Positions 25,804 to 34,233 of a DNA stretch of 64,000 nt are shown in pieces. Both the position numbers and the translations under genes were made by a program. The stretch lies in contig JAOSJP010000001.1 of the NCBI GenBank assembly GCA_027494015.1, positions 620,001-684,000 of the forward strand, read 5' to 3'. Under the pieces are notes generated by a model. That model made no database searches, was not told the origin of the DNA, and worked only from the letters and a program-made list of their open reading frames with translations. How positions within the stretch are numbered: position 1 is the stretch's first letter; the number at the start of each line of letters is the position of its first letter. The stretch comes from Anaerolineae bacterium (GTDB lineage Bacteria > Chloroflexota > Anaerolineae > Aggregatilineales > Aggregatilineaceae).

Positions 25804-26013
25804 AGCCTGTTATGCACTTACGGCCCTGTCTTTCCCCAGCGGTTTTGGGTAGCTCCTGGTTTACCTCACCCCCGTCTCGGCGCTGGCGCGCCTCGACTCC
25901 CCCTCTCCATGCATGGAGAGGGGGAAAGGCCGAGCGCAGCGAGGCCAGGGGGTGAGGTCAACAAAGCGCCCCTCTCCCTTATCAAGGGTACCAAGTTCAT
26001 AACACGCTCTAGA
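25799..26013. mobile_element. MITE-like palindromic element, copy C (different ends)
   Basis: The same palindromic core as copies A and B, here with the hairpin CCCCCTCTCCATGCATGGAG, but with other terminal repeats: TCTAGAGCCTGTTATGCACTT at the left and, reversed at the right, TCTAGAGCGTGTTATGAACTT (2 mismatches in 21; TCTAGAG may be a target duplication rather than part of the ends). Fills the gap between tdk and the CPBP gene. Confidence 0.75.
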
Positions 26014-26056
26014 GACTGAGTTTTCGGGCGCGGCGCGGAGTGTTGTCCGCGAGGCA

Positions 26057-27289
26057 TCAGAGCGCCAGGCGCACCAGCGCCACCAGTATCAGCAGCGCCT
26101 CTTCAGATACTTCTGTGGCGATGGCCAGCGGGATGAAGTTGTAGACGAAGTGGGCCAGCATGGCAGCCCCCGTGCCGTACTGCTGGCGCAACCACCCAAA
26201 GACGATGGCCACGCCCAGGATGATCAGCCAGGCCGGAGTCAGCGTATACTGGGCGTGCGTCAGCGCAAACACGATGGCCGTTGGCCACAGCCCGAACACC
26301 GGCTGCAGCGCTCCTCGATAGGCGATCTCCTCGCCCACTGCTGCGGTTACCGCCAGTGCGAAGGCCAGCCCTAGCGTGGACACGCTCTCAGACAGCGCTT
26401 CCGAGGCCTCGGTCTGCTCCTTATAGGTCTCCTCAGAGACCAATCCCATCCACAGGCCGGTGACAAGCGCCACGTACATAAACAGAGCGAGGACGACGCC
26501 CAGCGTCACCAGAACTGCTCTGCCGCTGGGCCATACCAGGCCGAGACGCTGGAATGCCTGCCGCCAGTCGCGCCGCACACCCAGCCCAACGCCCAGTCCG
26601 GCCAGGATCACGAACGGTACCGCGTTGACCACCAGTTCCCAGGCTGACAGGCCGCCCTCGTAAACCTCTGCCATGCCCGCCATTCCCCCACCGAGAATGA
26701 AGCCGATCATCTGCACGCCCAGGAAATACACGCAGAGAATCATGGCTGCGGCGTGCACAGTCGAGGCCGGGTTGAAGCCGGATGCGCGTGTCTCTTTGGC
26801 GTGAGGCCAGCCATCAGCGGCGTCTACTGGGGCGAATGACGGGGGCGTTTCTTCAGTGTAGTAGTTCAGCAGTTGGGAGAAGAGTGGAGTGCCTGTCATG
26901 TCCGGCTGCAAAAAGGTGTGGGAGGCCTGCACCAGGGAGCCGTCACCCTCATCGGAGACGGTCCGCCGGGGGAATAACACTGCCACCCTGCGCCGCACCT
27001 GCTCGACGAGCAGCGCGGAGGCAAGGCCGCCTGTCAGAAGGGACAGGGCAAAGCCTGTCCAGGCCTCTGTCTTCTGCGGCGCGCTAGGATCGCCCGGGGA
27101 TAGGTAGGCCATGCCCAGCGGCGTGATCCCGTAGGCGAGGATGACCAGCGCATTGATCAGCAGCAGACTGATAAACACCCCCCGTCGCAGCCGGGGGTCG
27201 CGGCGTTGATCGGCGATGTTGGCCGCGACTACAATCGCGCCCAGGATGATCAGCGCCAGGGTCAGGACTGCGACATCTTCGCCGGACAA
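26057..27289 (-). CDS. CPBP-family intramembrane glutamic protease
   Basis: A 410-residue multi-span membrane protein. The C-terminal third carries the CPBP (Rce1-like, formerly Abi) motifs: EEIAYRGALQP with the catalytic Glu pair, FALTHAQYTL with the His, and a last His in AHFVYNFIPL. The N-terminal half adds at least four further membrane segments and a cytoplasmic loop, longer than simple family members. Substrate unknown. Monocistronic by appearance, downstream of no obvious partner. Confidence 0.85.
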   Translation of the reverse strand: MSGEDVAVLTLALIILGAIVVAANIADQRRDPRLRRGVFISLLLINALVILAYGITPLGMAYLSPGDPSAPQKTEAWTGFALSLLTGGLASALLVEQVRRRVAVLFPRRTVSDEGDGSLVQASHTFLQPDMTGTPLFSQLLNYYTEETPPSFAPVDAADGWPHAKETRASGFNPASTVHAAAMILCVYFLGVQMIGFILGGGMAGMAEVYEGGLSAWELVVNAVPFVILAGLGVGLGVRRDWRQAFQRLGLVWPSGRAVLVTLGVVLALFMYVALVTGLWMGLVSEETYKEQTEASEALSESVSTLGLAFALAVTAAVGEEIAYRGALQPVFGLWPTAIVFALTHAQYTLTPAWLIILGVAIVFGWLRQQYGTGAAMLAHFVYNFIPLAIATEVSEEALLILVALVRLAL

Positions 27290-27421
27290 CAGTCACCTCA
27301 CTCCCGTCTGGAGTCGCGGGCTGCCCGCTCATTGAGACCCCCGCTGCTCAGCGCACAGCAACCGCTGGCTCTGTCCGCAGCCTTCCGGTTGCCACCATGC
27401 GATGCGGGGTCCGCCCGCTGG

Positions 27422-27835
27422 TCATTCGTCCAGCAGGCGTTGGTAGGCTCCATCCCATGCATCGGCTTTGCGGGTCAGCCGCGTGACCTTGATCTCTGCG
27501 AAATGGGGGAGTATCTCGACCAGCATCAGTGGCAGCCGGTCCCACTGATCTCGCCGGATAATGGTTTCCAACCGTTCGGAATACGCGCTGGCCCACCCCC
27601 AACGCTGGCGAAGCTGTTCTGCCTTGACCCAATAATCGCGTTTCTCCCAGGCGGCGGCTGAGCTATCTATCCCCTCGCCAATCTCTCGCAGACAGAAGAC
27701 CACCTGGGCCGCCATGTCACGAGCGTCGGCGTCCGGGTTGGTTTTTTGGCTGAGATGCCGCAGGAGTTCCGCAGCCGTGCGCATATGCTGGTTGCGCACA
27801 CTCGTTGGGTCATTGGCGTTAACCACACGTCCCAT
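27422..27835 (-). CDS. Hypothetical protein, 137 residues, paired with a histidine kinase
   Basis: A helical soluble protein (MGRVVNANDPTSVRNQHMRT ...) without recognised domain. Start ATG 27,835 is chosen because AGGAGT lies about ten bases upstream; the longer frame to 27,988 lacks a ribosome site and would overlap the kinase gene. It follows the kinase on the same strand by 149 bp and could be its output partner, but nothing in the sequence says so. Confidence 0.5.
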   Translation of the reverse strand: MGRVVNANDPTSVRNQHMRTAAELLRHLSQKTNPDADARDMAAQVVFCLREIGEGIDSSAAAWEKRDYWVKAEQLRQRWGWASAYSERLETIIRRDQWDRLPLMLVEILPHFAEIKVTRLTRKADAWDGAYQRLLDE

Positions 27836-27984
27836 GCGTATCGTACTCCTCATGAGGGGGCGCGGAATCGTCAGAGACGGCCCTCCGCAGGCGTCGGAGC
27901 AACCGTACTGGCAAAACAGGCGACTGTCAAGGGCTTCTTGGGGCAGATGCAGGCACAACCGGGTTTGCCGCACGAGGAAGATGC

Positions 27985-29046
27985 TCACGGCAATCGCATC
28001 GTCAGGTCTAGCTCAAAGGCCCGATCGGGCTGCAGGCGCAGCACCAGCGATCCGCTCTGGCGCTCGGCCAGCAGGCTGGCTACATAAAGCTGCATCCGAT
28101 GTAGCTGCGGCCTTCTTTCTTCGCTGAGGTCGCGCGGCGCCAAAAGCGTGAACAGCCGCGCGGCCTCTTCCTGTGTCAGGTGCGGAGCCTGGTGCCGAAG
28201 CACGATGTGCGCCTCTGTCTCGCGTTGATCCAGTCGGATTTGGATTGGTCCATCGCCGGGCGATTCCCGCAGAGCGAACTCCAGGAGGATGTGCAGTATC
28301 TTGTGCAGTGCCGCAGGAGAGGCGCGCGCCTGCAGATCATCCGGCTCCCTGCTTCCGGTTCCGTTCTGCAGCTCCACCTGGTTTGTGGGAAACCGGTGTG
28401 TGGCGTCGTGCAGCCAGTGGCGCACAAAACGGGCGAGGAATACATCTTCCAGTTCAAAGCGGTTGGGACTTGCCTCAAGGAACATGATGTCCAGCGCAAT
28501 CTGGGCATATTGGGTGAGATCGTTGGCGTTTTTGAGGATGTGCCCCAGGAACTCGCGCTGTTCGTCTTCTGAAAGACTGCCGATATTGTTGCGCAGAAGC
28601 TCGGCGAACCCGACAATCGCGCTGAGTGGCGTGCGGAGATCATGGGAGATGGTGCTCAGGAACGGCTGCCTGCCTAAACCTAACCGCCCCTCGGTCGCGT
28701 CCTCACGAAAGACTATCGCGGTCCCGCCTGGTAGGCTTGCATCTTCCAGAGGGACTCGTTGCCAGGCGAGACGGTGAGCGTGACCCGACTGAGGCACCAG
28801 GTGCCCCCAGGAAGTTTTCTCGCCTTCCTGCCGGGGGCGAAGGAGACTGCGCAATGCCGGGATGGCCGGCTCGACGGCCTGCAGGAGCGCCAGGATCGTC
28901 GGTGGGGTCTCCGGGATACTCAGCAGCTCGGACAAGCGGGTATTGGCGAAGTGGATGGTGCCTGTGTCGTCAAAGACAAGCACCCCTTCGCTGGAACAGG
29001 AACCCCATGCCTGGAGCACGACCGACGTTGTCACTGGGGGCATCAT
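27985..29046 (-). CDS. PAS-domain histidine kinase with degenerate ATPase domain
   Basis: A soluble sensor of 353 residues. Residues 15-115 form a PAS-like domain (GVLVFDDTGTIHFANTRLSE). The dimerisation helix has the phospho-acceptor His135 in STISHDLRTPLSAIVGFAEL. The region that should be the HATPase domain shows HKILHILLEFALRES in place of the Asn box and no clear DxGxG, so ATP binding is doubtful. No transmembrane segment. It may be a phosphotransfer or decoy protein rather than an active kinase. No response regulator is adjacent. Confidence 0.75.
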   Translation of the reverse strand: MMPPVTTSVVLQAWGSCSSEGVLVFDDTGTIHFANTRLSELLSIPETPPTILALLQAVEPAIPALRSLLRPRQEGEKTSWGHLVPQSGHAHRLAWQRVPLEDASLPGGTAIVFREDATEGRLGLGRQPFLSTISHDLRTPLSAIVGFAELLRNNIGSLSEDEQREFLGHILKNANDLTQYAQIALDIMFLEASPNRFELEDVFLARFVRHWLHDATHRFPTNQVELQNGTGSREPDDLQARASPAALHKILHILLEFALRESPGDGPIQIRLDQRETEAHIVLRHQAPHLTQEEAARLFTLLAPRDLSEERRPQLHRMQLYVASLLAERQSGSLVLRLQPDRAFELDLTMRLP

Positions 29047-29132
29047 CTTGTCTCGCTGTCTTTCCTCGCCCCACCCTATCCATAAACATTAGTTCAGGTT
29101 GTCCAACTTCGCAACAGGAAGGGCAACAGGAA

Positions 29133-29230
29133 GGGTGCAAGCAAAGGTTGTCAGCGACTTGTGTGACACGGGGGTATTGACCTCACTCCCAGCCTCGCTG
29201 CGCCCCTGACTGACAGGTTTTGCATGCACC
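29133..29230. mobile_element. MITE-like element, copy D (internally deleted)
   Basis: 98 bp. Ends GGGTGCAAGCAAAGG and (reversed) GGTGCATGCAAAA with an exact 9-bp duplication CAACAGGAA (29,124-29,132 and 29,231-29,239). Most of the inner palindrome is missing, leaving only CCTCACTCCCAGCCTCGCTG. Lies upstream of the histidine phosphatase gene. Confidence 0.8.
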
Positions 29231-29327
29231 CAACAGGAAGGTCCGCGTATAGCGTGAGCAGCGGCTGTCGTATCCGTCTTGCTGATATGCTATCATCTGG
29301 AAGGCGGGAGCCAGGGGGAATGCCACC

Positions 29328-30026
29328 ATGACTGAGCTTTTCCTCATTCGACACGCGGAGAACGACTGGGTTAGCTCCGGGCGGCTTGCTGGCTGGACTC
29401 CCGGCGTGCACCTCAACGCGCACGGCAGGCTCCAGGCGCAGGCCCTCGGCGAGCGCCTCGCGGCCATGCGTCTCGCCGCGATCTATGCAAGCCCTTTGGA
29501 GCGGGCTGTGGAGACAGCGGACGCCATTGCAGCCCCCTACCCTGGCCTGGCTGTGCAGTTGCTGGATGGTGTTGGCGAGGTGCGCTTTGGTCAGTGGGAA
29601 GGCAAGTCGCTCAGCAAGCTCCGGCGGCAGCCGTTGTGGAGCGCTGTCCAGAGCTACCCCAGTCGTGTGGCCTTTCCGGGCGGTGAGACCTTTCGACAGG
29701 CCCAGGCTCGCGCCGTAGAGGCCATTGAGCAGTTAGCGGCACGGCATCCCCAGCAGCGAGTCGCCGTGGTTTCGCACAGCGATGTGATTAAGCTGATTCT
29801 CGCTCACTTTCTCGGTCTGCATCTCGATCTGTTTCAGCGCATTGAGGTTGCACCCGCCTCGCTCTCGCTGCTCCACCTGGCCGCCGACCGGCCAACCATT
29901 CGCTGCATCAACGATACCAGCCATTTGCCGCCTCGCCCGGCGCAGTCGCACAGGAGGGAGCATCTGGCGGCGCGCGCGGCGCTAAGCAGGGTTGGGGTGC
30001 TTGTCACCGCGTCGCTGAGTTCATAG
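29328..30026 (+). CDS. Histidine phosphatase, MSMEG_4193 family
   Basis: Phosphoglycerate mutase-fold phosphatase. The phospho-acceptor motif is LIRHAEND (RHA in place of the commoner RHG), the second His is in AVVSHSDVIK and the Glu in YASPLERAVET. The next two genes are DUF3090 and an SCO1664-type protein; this trio is conserved as a set in Actinobacteria and Chloroflexota. AGGGGG precedes the ATG. 232 residues, with a basic C-terminal extension. Substrate unknown. Confidence 0.85.
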   Translation: MTELFLIRHAENDWVSSGRLAGWTPGVHLNAHGRLQAQALGERLAAMRLAAIYASPLERAVETADAIAAPYPGLAVQLLDGVGEVRFGQWEGKSLSKLRRQPLWSAVQSYPSRVAFPGGETFRQAQARAVEAIEQLAARHPQQRVAVVSHSDVIKLILAHFLGLHLDLFQRIEVAPASLSLLHLAADRPTIRCINDTSHLPPRPAQSHRREHLAARAALSRVGVLVTASLSS

Positions 30027-30042
30027 AATCGGAATGGACAGA

Positions 30043-30071
30043 GACTCAGACGATCGGGCTGTCTGAGTCTG
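30043..30071 (+). other. Hairpin between phosphatase and DUF3090 genes
   Basis: AGACTCAGAC and GTCTGAGTCT form a 10-bp perfect stem with a 9-nt loop, in the 70-bp gap inside the operon. No T run, so more likely an mRNA stability or processing element than a terminator. Confidence 0.5.
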
Positions 30072-30096
30072 CTGGAGAGAAGGGAAGCAGGACAAC

Positions 30097-30597
30097 ATGC
30101 CCCAGAGCACTATCGAGCTTGACCCGGTTGACTTCGTGACAGTTGGCGCAGTCGGCCCGAAAGGCCGCCGTGTGTTTCACCTGCAAGCTGGCAAGGGTGG
30201 GCAGTTGGTGACGGTTATCATCGAGAAGCAGCAGGCGCAGGCGCTGTCAGAGGCTATCGCTGAGATGCTCAGCGACTTGGAGAACAAGTCCCCTGGCGGG
30301 TCTGCGAACCCAGGTAGTCCTCTGCGCTGGGATATGTCGTTGCGCAAGCCGGTTGAGCCGCTCTTCCGCGCGGCCCAGATGGGTCTGGGCTATGATGAGG
30401 AGCGCGATCTGATAGTGCTCGTCGCGCAGGAACTGGTTGTTGATGAAGACGATATGCCGGCTCCCGACCCGCAGACGATCCGGCTCTGGGGCACTCGCCA
30501 GCAGCTTCGCGCGTTGAGCGAACACGCGCAGTCAATCGTTCAGCAGGGACGCCCCGATCCTAGAAGCAATGGGTTTATGATCTACTACTGGACATGA
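30097..30597 (+). CDS. DUF3090 protein
   Basis: A 166-residue member of DUF3090: IELDPVDFVTVGAVGPKGRR then VFHLQAG near the start and a closing LWGTRQQLRALSEHAQ. Function unknown; always found with the two flanking families. Its stop overlaps the next ATG as ATGA, so the products are probably made in fixed ratio. Confidence 0.85.
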   Translation: MPQSTIELDPVDFVTVGAVGPKGRRVFHLQAGKGGQLVTVIIEKQQAQALSEAIAEMLSDLENKSPGGSANPGSPLRWDMSLRKPVEPLFRAAQMGLGYDEERDLIVLVAQELVVDEDDMPAPDPQTIRLWGTRQQLRALSEHAQSIVQQGRPDPRSNGFMIYYWT

Positions 30598-31382
30598 TGG
30601 GCGACAAATCTCCCTCGGACGGGTTGACTCTGCCGGTGCCGGGGTCGTTCGATGATCTTTCGGCAGACCTTGCGCGCGCTGAAGCGCTGCTCGCTCATGG
30701 CGAGGTGGCGAGGGATGTTAAGGCCCTGCTCTGGGGTTCAAACTACGCCTCGCTTGTTGCTGTGCAGGGTGCGGAAGGGTGCGTCCTGGCGGTCTATAAG
30801 CCGCAGCGGGGTGAGCGCTCACTGTGGGATTTCCCCGATGGCACACTGTGTTGCCGTGAGTTGCTGGCGTATCACGTTGCTAAAGCCCTGGGCTGGAATC
30901 TGGTTCCGCCGACTGTGTTGCGCGAAGGGCCGTTAGGTTTGGGATCGGTGCAGTTGTTCATTGTTCACAGTCCTGAGGTGACCTATTTTGGTCTGGATGA
31001 TCGCTTTGCTGCCCAGTTGCGGCGGTTTGCTGTGTTTGACTTCATTGTTAACAATGCGGATCGCAAGGGGGGGCATCTGTTACTGGATGTGCGAGGCAAG
31101 CTGTGGGGTATAGATCATGGACTGACTTTTCACGCGGCCCCTAAGCTGCGTACCGTGATTTGGGAGTTCGCTGGTCAGCCGGTTGAGGAAAGTTGGTTGC
31201 ATGATGTGGAAGTGTTGTGTGAGCAGCTTGCTGTGGATGAAGCGCGGCTGGTAGAACTCTTGCGGCGCTGTTTGACGCCGCGGGAGGTGTTAGCTTTGCG
31301 ACGGCGTGTTGAATGGTTGCTTCGGGAGAAACGTTTTCCTGTACCGGGGCGCGGTCCTGTGGTGCCCTGGCCGCCTGTTTAG
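30594..31382 (+). CDS. SCO1664-family kinase-like protein
   Basis: A 262-residue protein of the SCO1664 family, with features of the PI3/4-kinase and HipA-like fold: VYKPQRGERSLWDFPDGTLC (nucleotide-binding strand), DFIVNNADRKGGHLLLD with the catalytic-loop NNADRKGGH, and WGIDHGLTFH with the metal-binding DHG. These residues are all present, so a phosphotransferase activity is likely though unproven. Third gene of the conserved trio. Coupled to DUF3090 by a 4-bp overlap. Confidence 0.83.
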   Translation: MMGDKSPSDGLTLPVPGSFDDLSADLARAEALLAHGEVARDVKALLWGSNYASLVAVQGAEGCVLAVYKPQRGERSLWDFPDGTLCCRELLAYHVAKALGWNLVPPTVLREGPLGLGSVQLFIVHSPEVTYFGLDDRFAAQLRRFAVFDFIVNNADRKGGHLLLDVRGKLWGIDHGLTFHAAPKLRTVIWEFAGQPVEESWLHDVEVLCEQLAVDEARLVELLRRCLTPREVLALRRRVEWLLREKRFPVPGRGPVVPWPPV

Positions 31383-31495
31383 TTTGCACTTTGTGGAGTT
31401 GTGGTGGTTTATTGTTGTGCTTATGACTACGCGAAGTATACTTCAATACGGCTCAGGCACCCTCTTCCCAATCCTCCAGGCAGGCTAACCCCAGA

Positions 31496-33877
31496 TCACG
31501 GGATGTCGTCTGGCGGTGGCGTCTCTCTCGTCGCAGGCGTAATCGTCGCAGGAATGACGTCCGTTGGGGTTGCCGTCGCCGTGCCAGAGGCGACCGGCGG
31601 CGTTCGCGTCACCGCTATCTCTGTCGGAGTTGAGGTCTGAGTGACCTCCGCCGTAGGGGCTACCGTGACGGCCATTTCGGCAGCGCGCTCGGCCACCGCC
31701 GCCACACGCTGCTCATACGCCGAATCGCGGAAGGGGTAGCGGTATAGGTCGCCCCAGTACAGCACCCACTGGTAGGATTCCAGTGCTCGTGCAGGCTCAT
31801 CCAGCGCCTCGAGAATCAGCGCGCGAACGTGCTGGTCCACGGCACTGTCGCGCACCAGCAACGCCTGCGCGTTGTCGTTCAGCGCCAGGCGCAGCGCCAG
31901 ACGCCCCTGCCCCGCCGCTGGGGCACCCCGCTGCATGACCTGGTGGTACTGCGCCTGAGCGCGGTAGGAATAGGCAGCGGCCCGCTGCACATCCTGCGGA
32001 AGCTCCGCGATGAACGCATCCGATAGCAGGCCCAACATGCCGGAGTAGTCACAGCTTAACTGGTCCGGGTACAGCGAGCACGTCTCGACGAACATCTGCG
32101 CCTGCCGCAGACGGTATTCCGGGTTATTCGGGTCCAGGGCTACAAGCTGGCTGAGCCAGCCCTGGGCTGCGCTCAGGTCTCCTTCGTGCAGCGTGATTGT
32201 CACCAGGCGCTCGATCAGCGCCGAGTCCCCTGCCCCGGAGCCAAGCGTCGCCGCCTTTTCGAGATCGTCGTAAGCTGCCTGCCACCGGCCAGAACTATAA
32301 CATAACTCGCCGCGCAGGGCATACGCGCGCTGCACCACTGATTCTGCGCTCTGCGGCAGAGTCGCTGCATTCTCCAGAATGCGATTCAGGGCAGTCTCCG
32401 CCAGATCAGCATTGCCCTCGCCCAGCCGCGCCTCGGCCAGGTACAGGTAACCCGCCGGCTCCCCTGGGTAATAGAGCAGCAACGTCTGTGCGCTGCGCAC
32501 GCCCAGGCCGTAATACTGTATCCGGCGCTCGCCCGGCTGAGACTGCGCCGCCAGACGCAGGTAGGCACCAGCCTGCAACTTCAGCGCAGGCAGCAGCGCC
32601 GGGTCGAGAACCAGCGCCCGGCCAAGATGCTCCAGAGCACTGGCGGGCTGACCGTCTGCCAGTTCAATCTCAGCAGCGATGACCAGCAGGTTGAGGTCGT
32701 TGGGGCGGTTCACCAGGGCGGGCATGACCGTCCCCCGTGCCGCAGCAAAGTCACCGCGAGCCAGCTCCACCCGCGCCTTTGTCAGCACTGCCGGGATCAA
32801 CCGGCTGTCCTGCGCCAACGCCTGCGTCGCCAGGTCAAGCGCCGCGTCAGAACGGTTGTCTCGCAGGTAGCGAATCTCTGCCAGCCCCGCCAGCAGGACC
32901 GGTTCCCCTCGGCAGGACGTGAAGCCACGCTCTGGCTCGTAGTTCTGTGCCCACTCCAGGAGCGCGGTTGCCTTCTGGTAGTCGCGCATGGCAGCCAGGC
33001 TCAGCGACTCATAATAGACCAGGACGGCATAGCAGTGCGGCTCCGAGCGCTCGCGCTCCTCCTGCAGCATTGCCTGCGCTGTCTGAAAGTCCCCTAGCCA
33101 GTAGTGCGCCACAGCCTCTTCGACCAGGCGGGCGACGCTGGCGTTGACGCGGGGGTAAATCTCAGTTGGCTCGGCCAATGCAAAGGGATCGCCTCGGACG
33201 AGATCGCGTGGGATGGTGGTCGGCGGAACGGCCATGGTGAGCGGGAAGTCCGTGGGAGTCGGCCCGCCCACGGTTGGGGTGAACGTCGGGCGCGGCGTCA
33301 AGCTGGGAACGCGCGTGTTGATCTGGCCGAGCTGCTGGCCCTCTCCCTCCAGTATCCCCGTTGCCTGAATCGCGTAGAACCCACCGACAGCCAGCGCCAC
33401 CAGCATAACCAGGGCAGCGGCGAACATCACCTGGCGCAGCCGGGCGGCGCCCTTCTCAGCGTAGCGCCCGCGCCGCTTGTGCGTCCAGGAGGCACCTCCT
33501 GTGCTGGCGGGCTGCGGATCGTAGCCGCGCAGGAAATCCTCAGCGGCCTGCAGCACGCGCGCGTACTTGCCCTCATCGAGCGTCGGCACAGTCACGCCGC
33601 CGACCATCTCGCTTCCCTGGCGGCCCGGCTCTGCCCCCAGGGCGCGCAGCCCCTTCAACGCGAATTCGTTCTGTGGGTTGACTTCCAGCAGCTTCTTGAG
33701 GCAGAACAGACGCTCGCTGTCATCGGACGCGACGCTGCTGAGCCACATCCAGCCGATTTCGTTGTGCGGGTCCATCCGCACCACGTTCTGCAGGATCGAG
33801 CGCGCTGTGTCGCGCTGACCACCGCGCGCAGCAGCAATACCCTGGTGCAGAAGTTGGTTCAGCGATTCCTGCCCCAT
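31496..33877 (-). CDS. Membrane-anchored TPR protein
   Basis: About 793 residues. A cytoplasmic N-terminal TPR-like pair (LNQLLHQGIAAARGGQRDTA ... DDSERLFCLKKLLEVNPQN) is followed by a basic stretch and one transmembrane helix (FAAALVMLVALAVGGFYAI), then an extracytoplasmic Thr/Pro neck and at least ten further TPR units, ending in a Thr/Pro-rich tail. Probably an assembly platform at the membrane; no enzymatic motif. Three candidate starts exist (33,928 GTG, 33,892, 33,877); the shortest gives the usual family start MGQESLNQLL, though its AAGGAG is only one base away. Confidence 0.7.
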   Translation of the reverse strand: MGQESLNQLLHQGIAAARGGQRDTARSILQNVVRMDPHNEIGWMWLSSVASDDSERLFCLKKLLEVNPQNEFALKGLRALGAEPGRQGSEMVGGVTVPTLDEGKYARVLQAAEDFLRGYDPQPASTGGASWTHKRRGRYAEKGAARLRQVMFAAALVMLVALAVGGFYAIQATGILEGEGQQLGQINTRVPSLTPRPTFTPTVGGPTPTDFPLTMAVPPTTIPRDLVRGDPFALAEPTEIYPRVNASVARLVEEAVAHYWLGDFQTAQAMLQEERERSEPHCYAVLVYYESLSLAAMRDYQKATALLEWAQNYEPERGFTSCRGEPVLLAGLAEIRYLRDNRSDAALDLATQALAQDSRLIPAVLTKARVELARGDFAAARGTVMPALVNRPNDLNLLVIAAEIELADGQPASALEHLGRALVLDPALLPALKLQAGAYLRLAAQSQPGERRIQYYGLGVRSAQTLLLYYPGEPAGYLYLAEARLGEGNADLAETALNRILENAATLPQSAESVVQRAYALRGELCYSSGRWQAAYDDLEKAATLGSGAGDSALIERLVTITLHEGDLSAAQGWLSQLVALDPNNPEYRLRQAQMFVETCSLYPDQLSCDYSGMLGLLSDAFIAELPQDVQRAAAYSYRAQAQYHQVMQRGAPAAGQGRLALRLALNDNAQALLVRDSAVDQHVRALILEALDEPARALESYQWVLYWGDLYRYPFRDSAYEQRVAAVAERAAEMAVTVAPTAEVTQTSTPTEIAVTRTPPVASGTATATPTDVIPATITPATRETPPPDDIP

Positions 33878-33960
33878 ACTCCTTGCCCCCATCAGCAAGC
33901 AGGCGATGTGCTCATTGTACAACAACACGCACCACGCAGGAAATTGTCAGTCGCGTGCCG

Positions 33961-34159
33961 CAGGGCAATCGCTTCAAACGTGCGTGTTGTTCTACCTCAC
34001 CCCCAGCCTCGCTGCGCTCGGCTTGCCCCCTCTCCGTCAACGGAGAGGGGGCGGCGAGGCGCGCCAGCGCCGAGCGGGGGTGAGGTAAACCCAGGGCGCA
34101 GCAGAGCAGCGCCCCTACGAGTAGGCTGGCGCGCGGCGGACTTTGATGCGATTGCCCTG
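33961..34159. mobile_element. MITE-like element, copy E (third type of end)
   Basis: 199 bp with full palindromic core and ends CAGGGCAATCGCTTCAAA and (reversed) CAGGGCAATCGCATCAAA. Flanked by a 10-bp exact duplication TCGCGTGCCG (33,951-33,960 and 34,160-34,169). A TATACT box for thpR follows at 34,187. Confidence 0.85.
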
Positions 34160-34233
34160 TCGCGTGCCGCGCCGGGTTGTGAGAGGTATACTCGGTCCGC
34201 TGGATAACGCTACGCTCTTACGAGGAATGCGCC

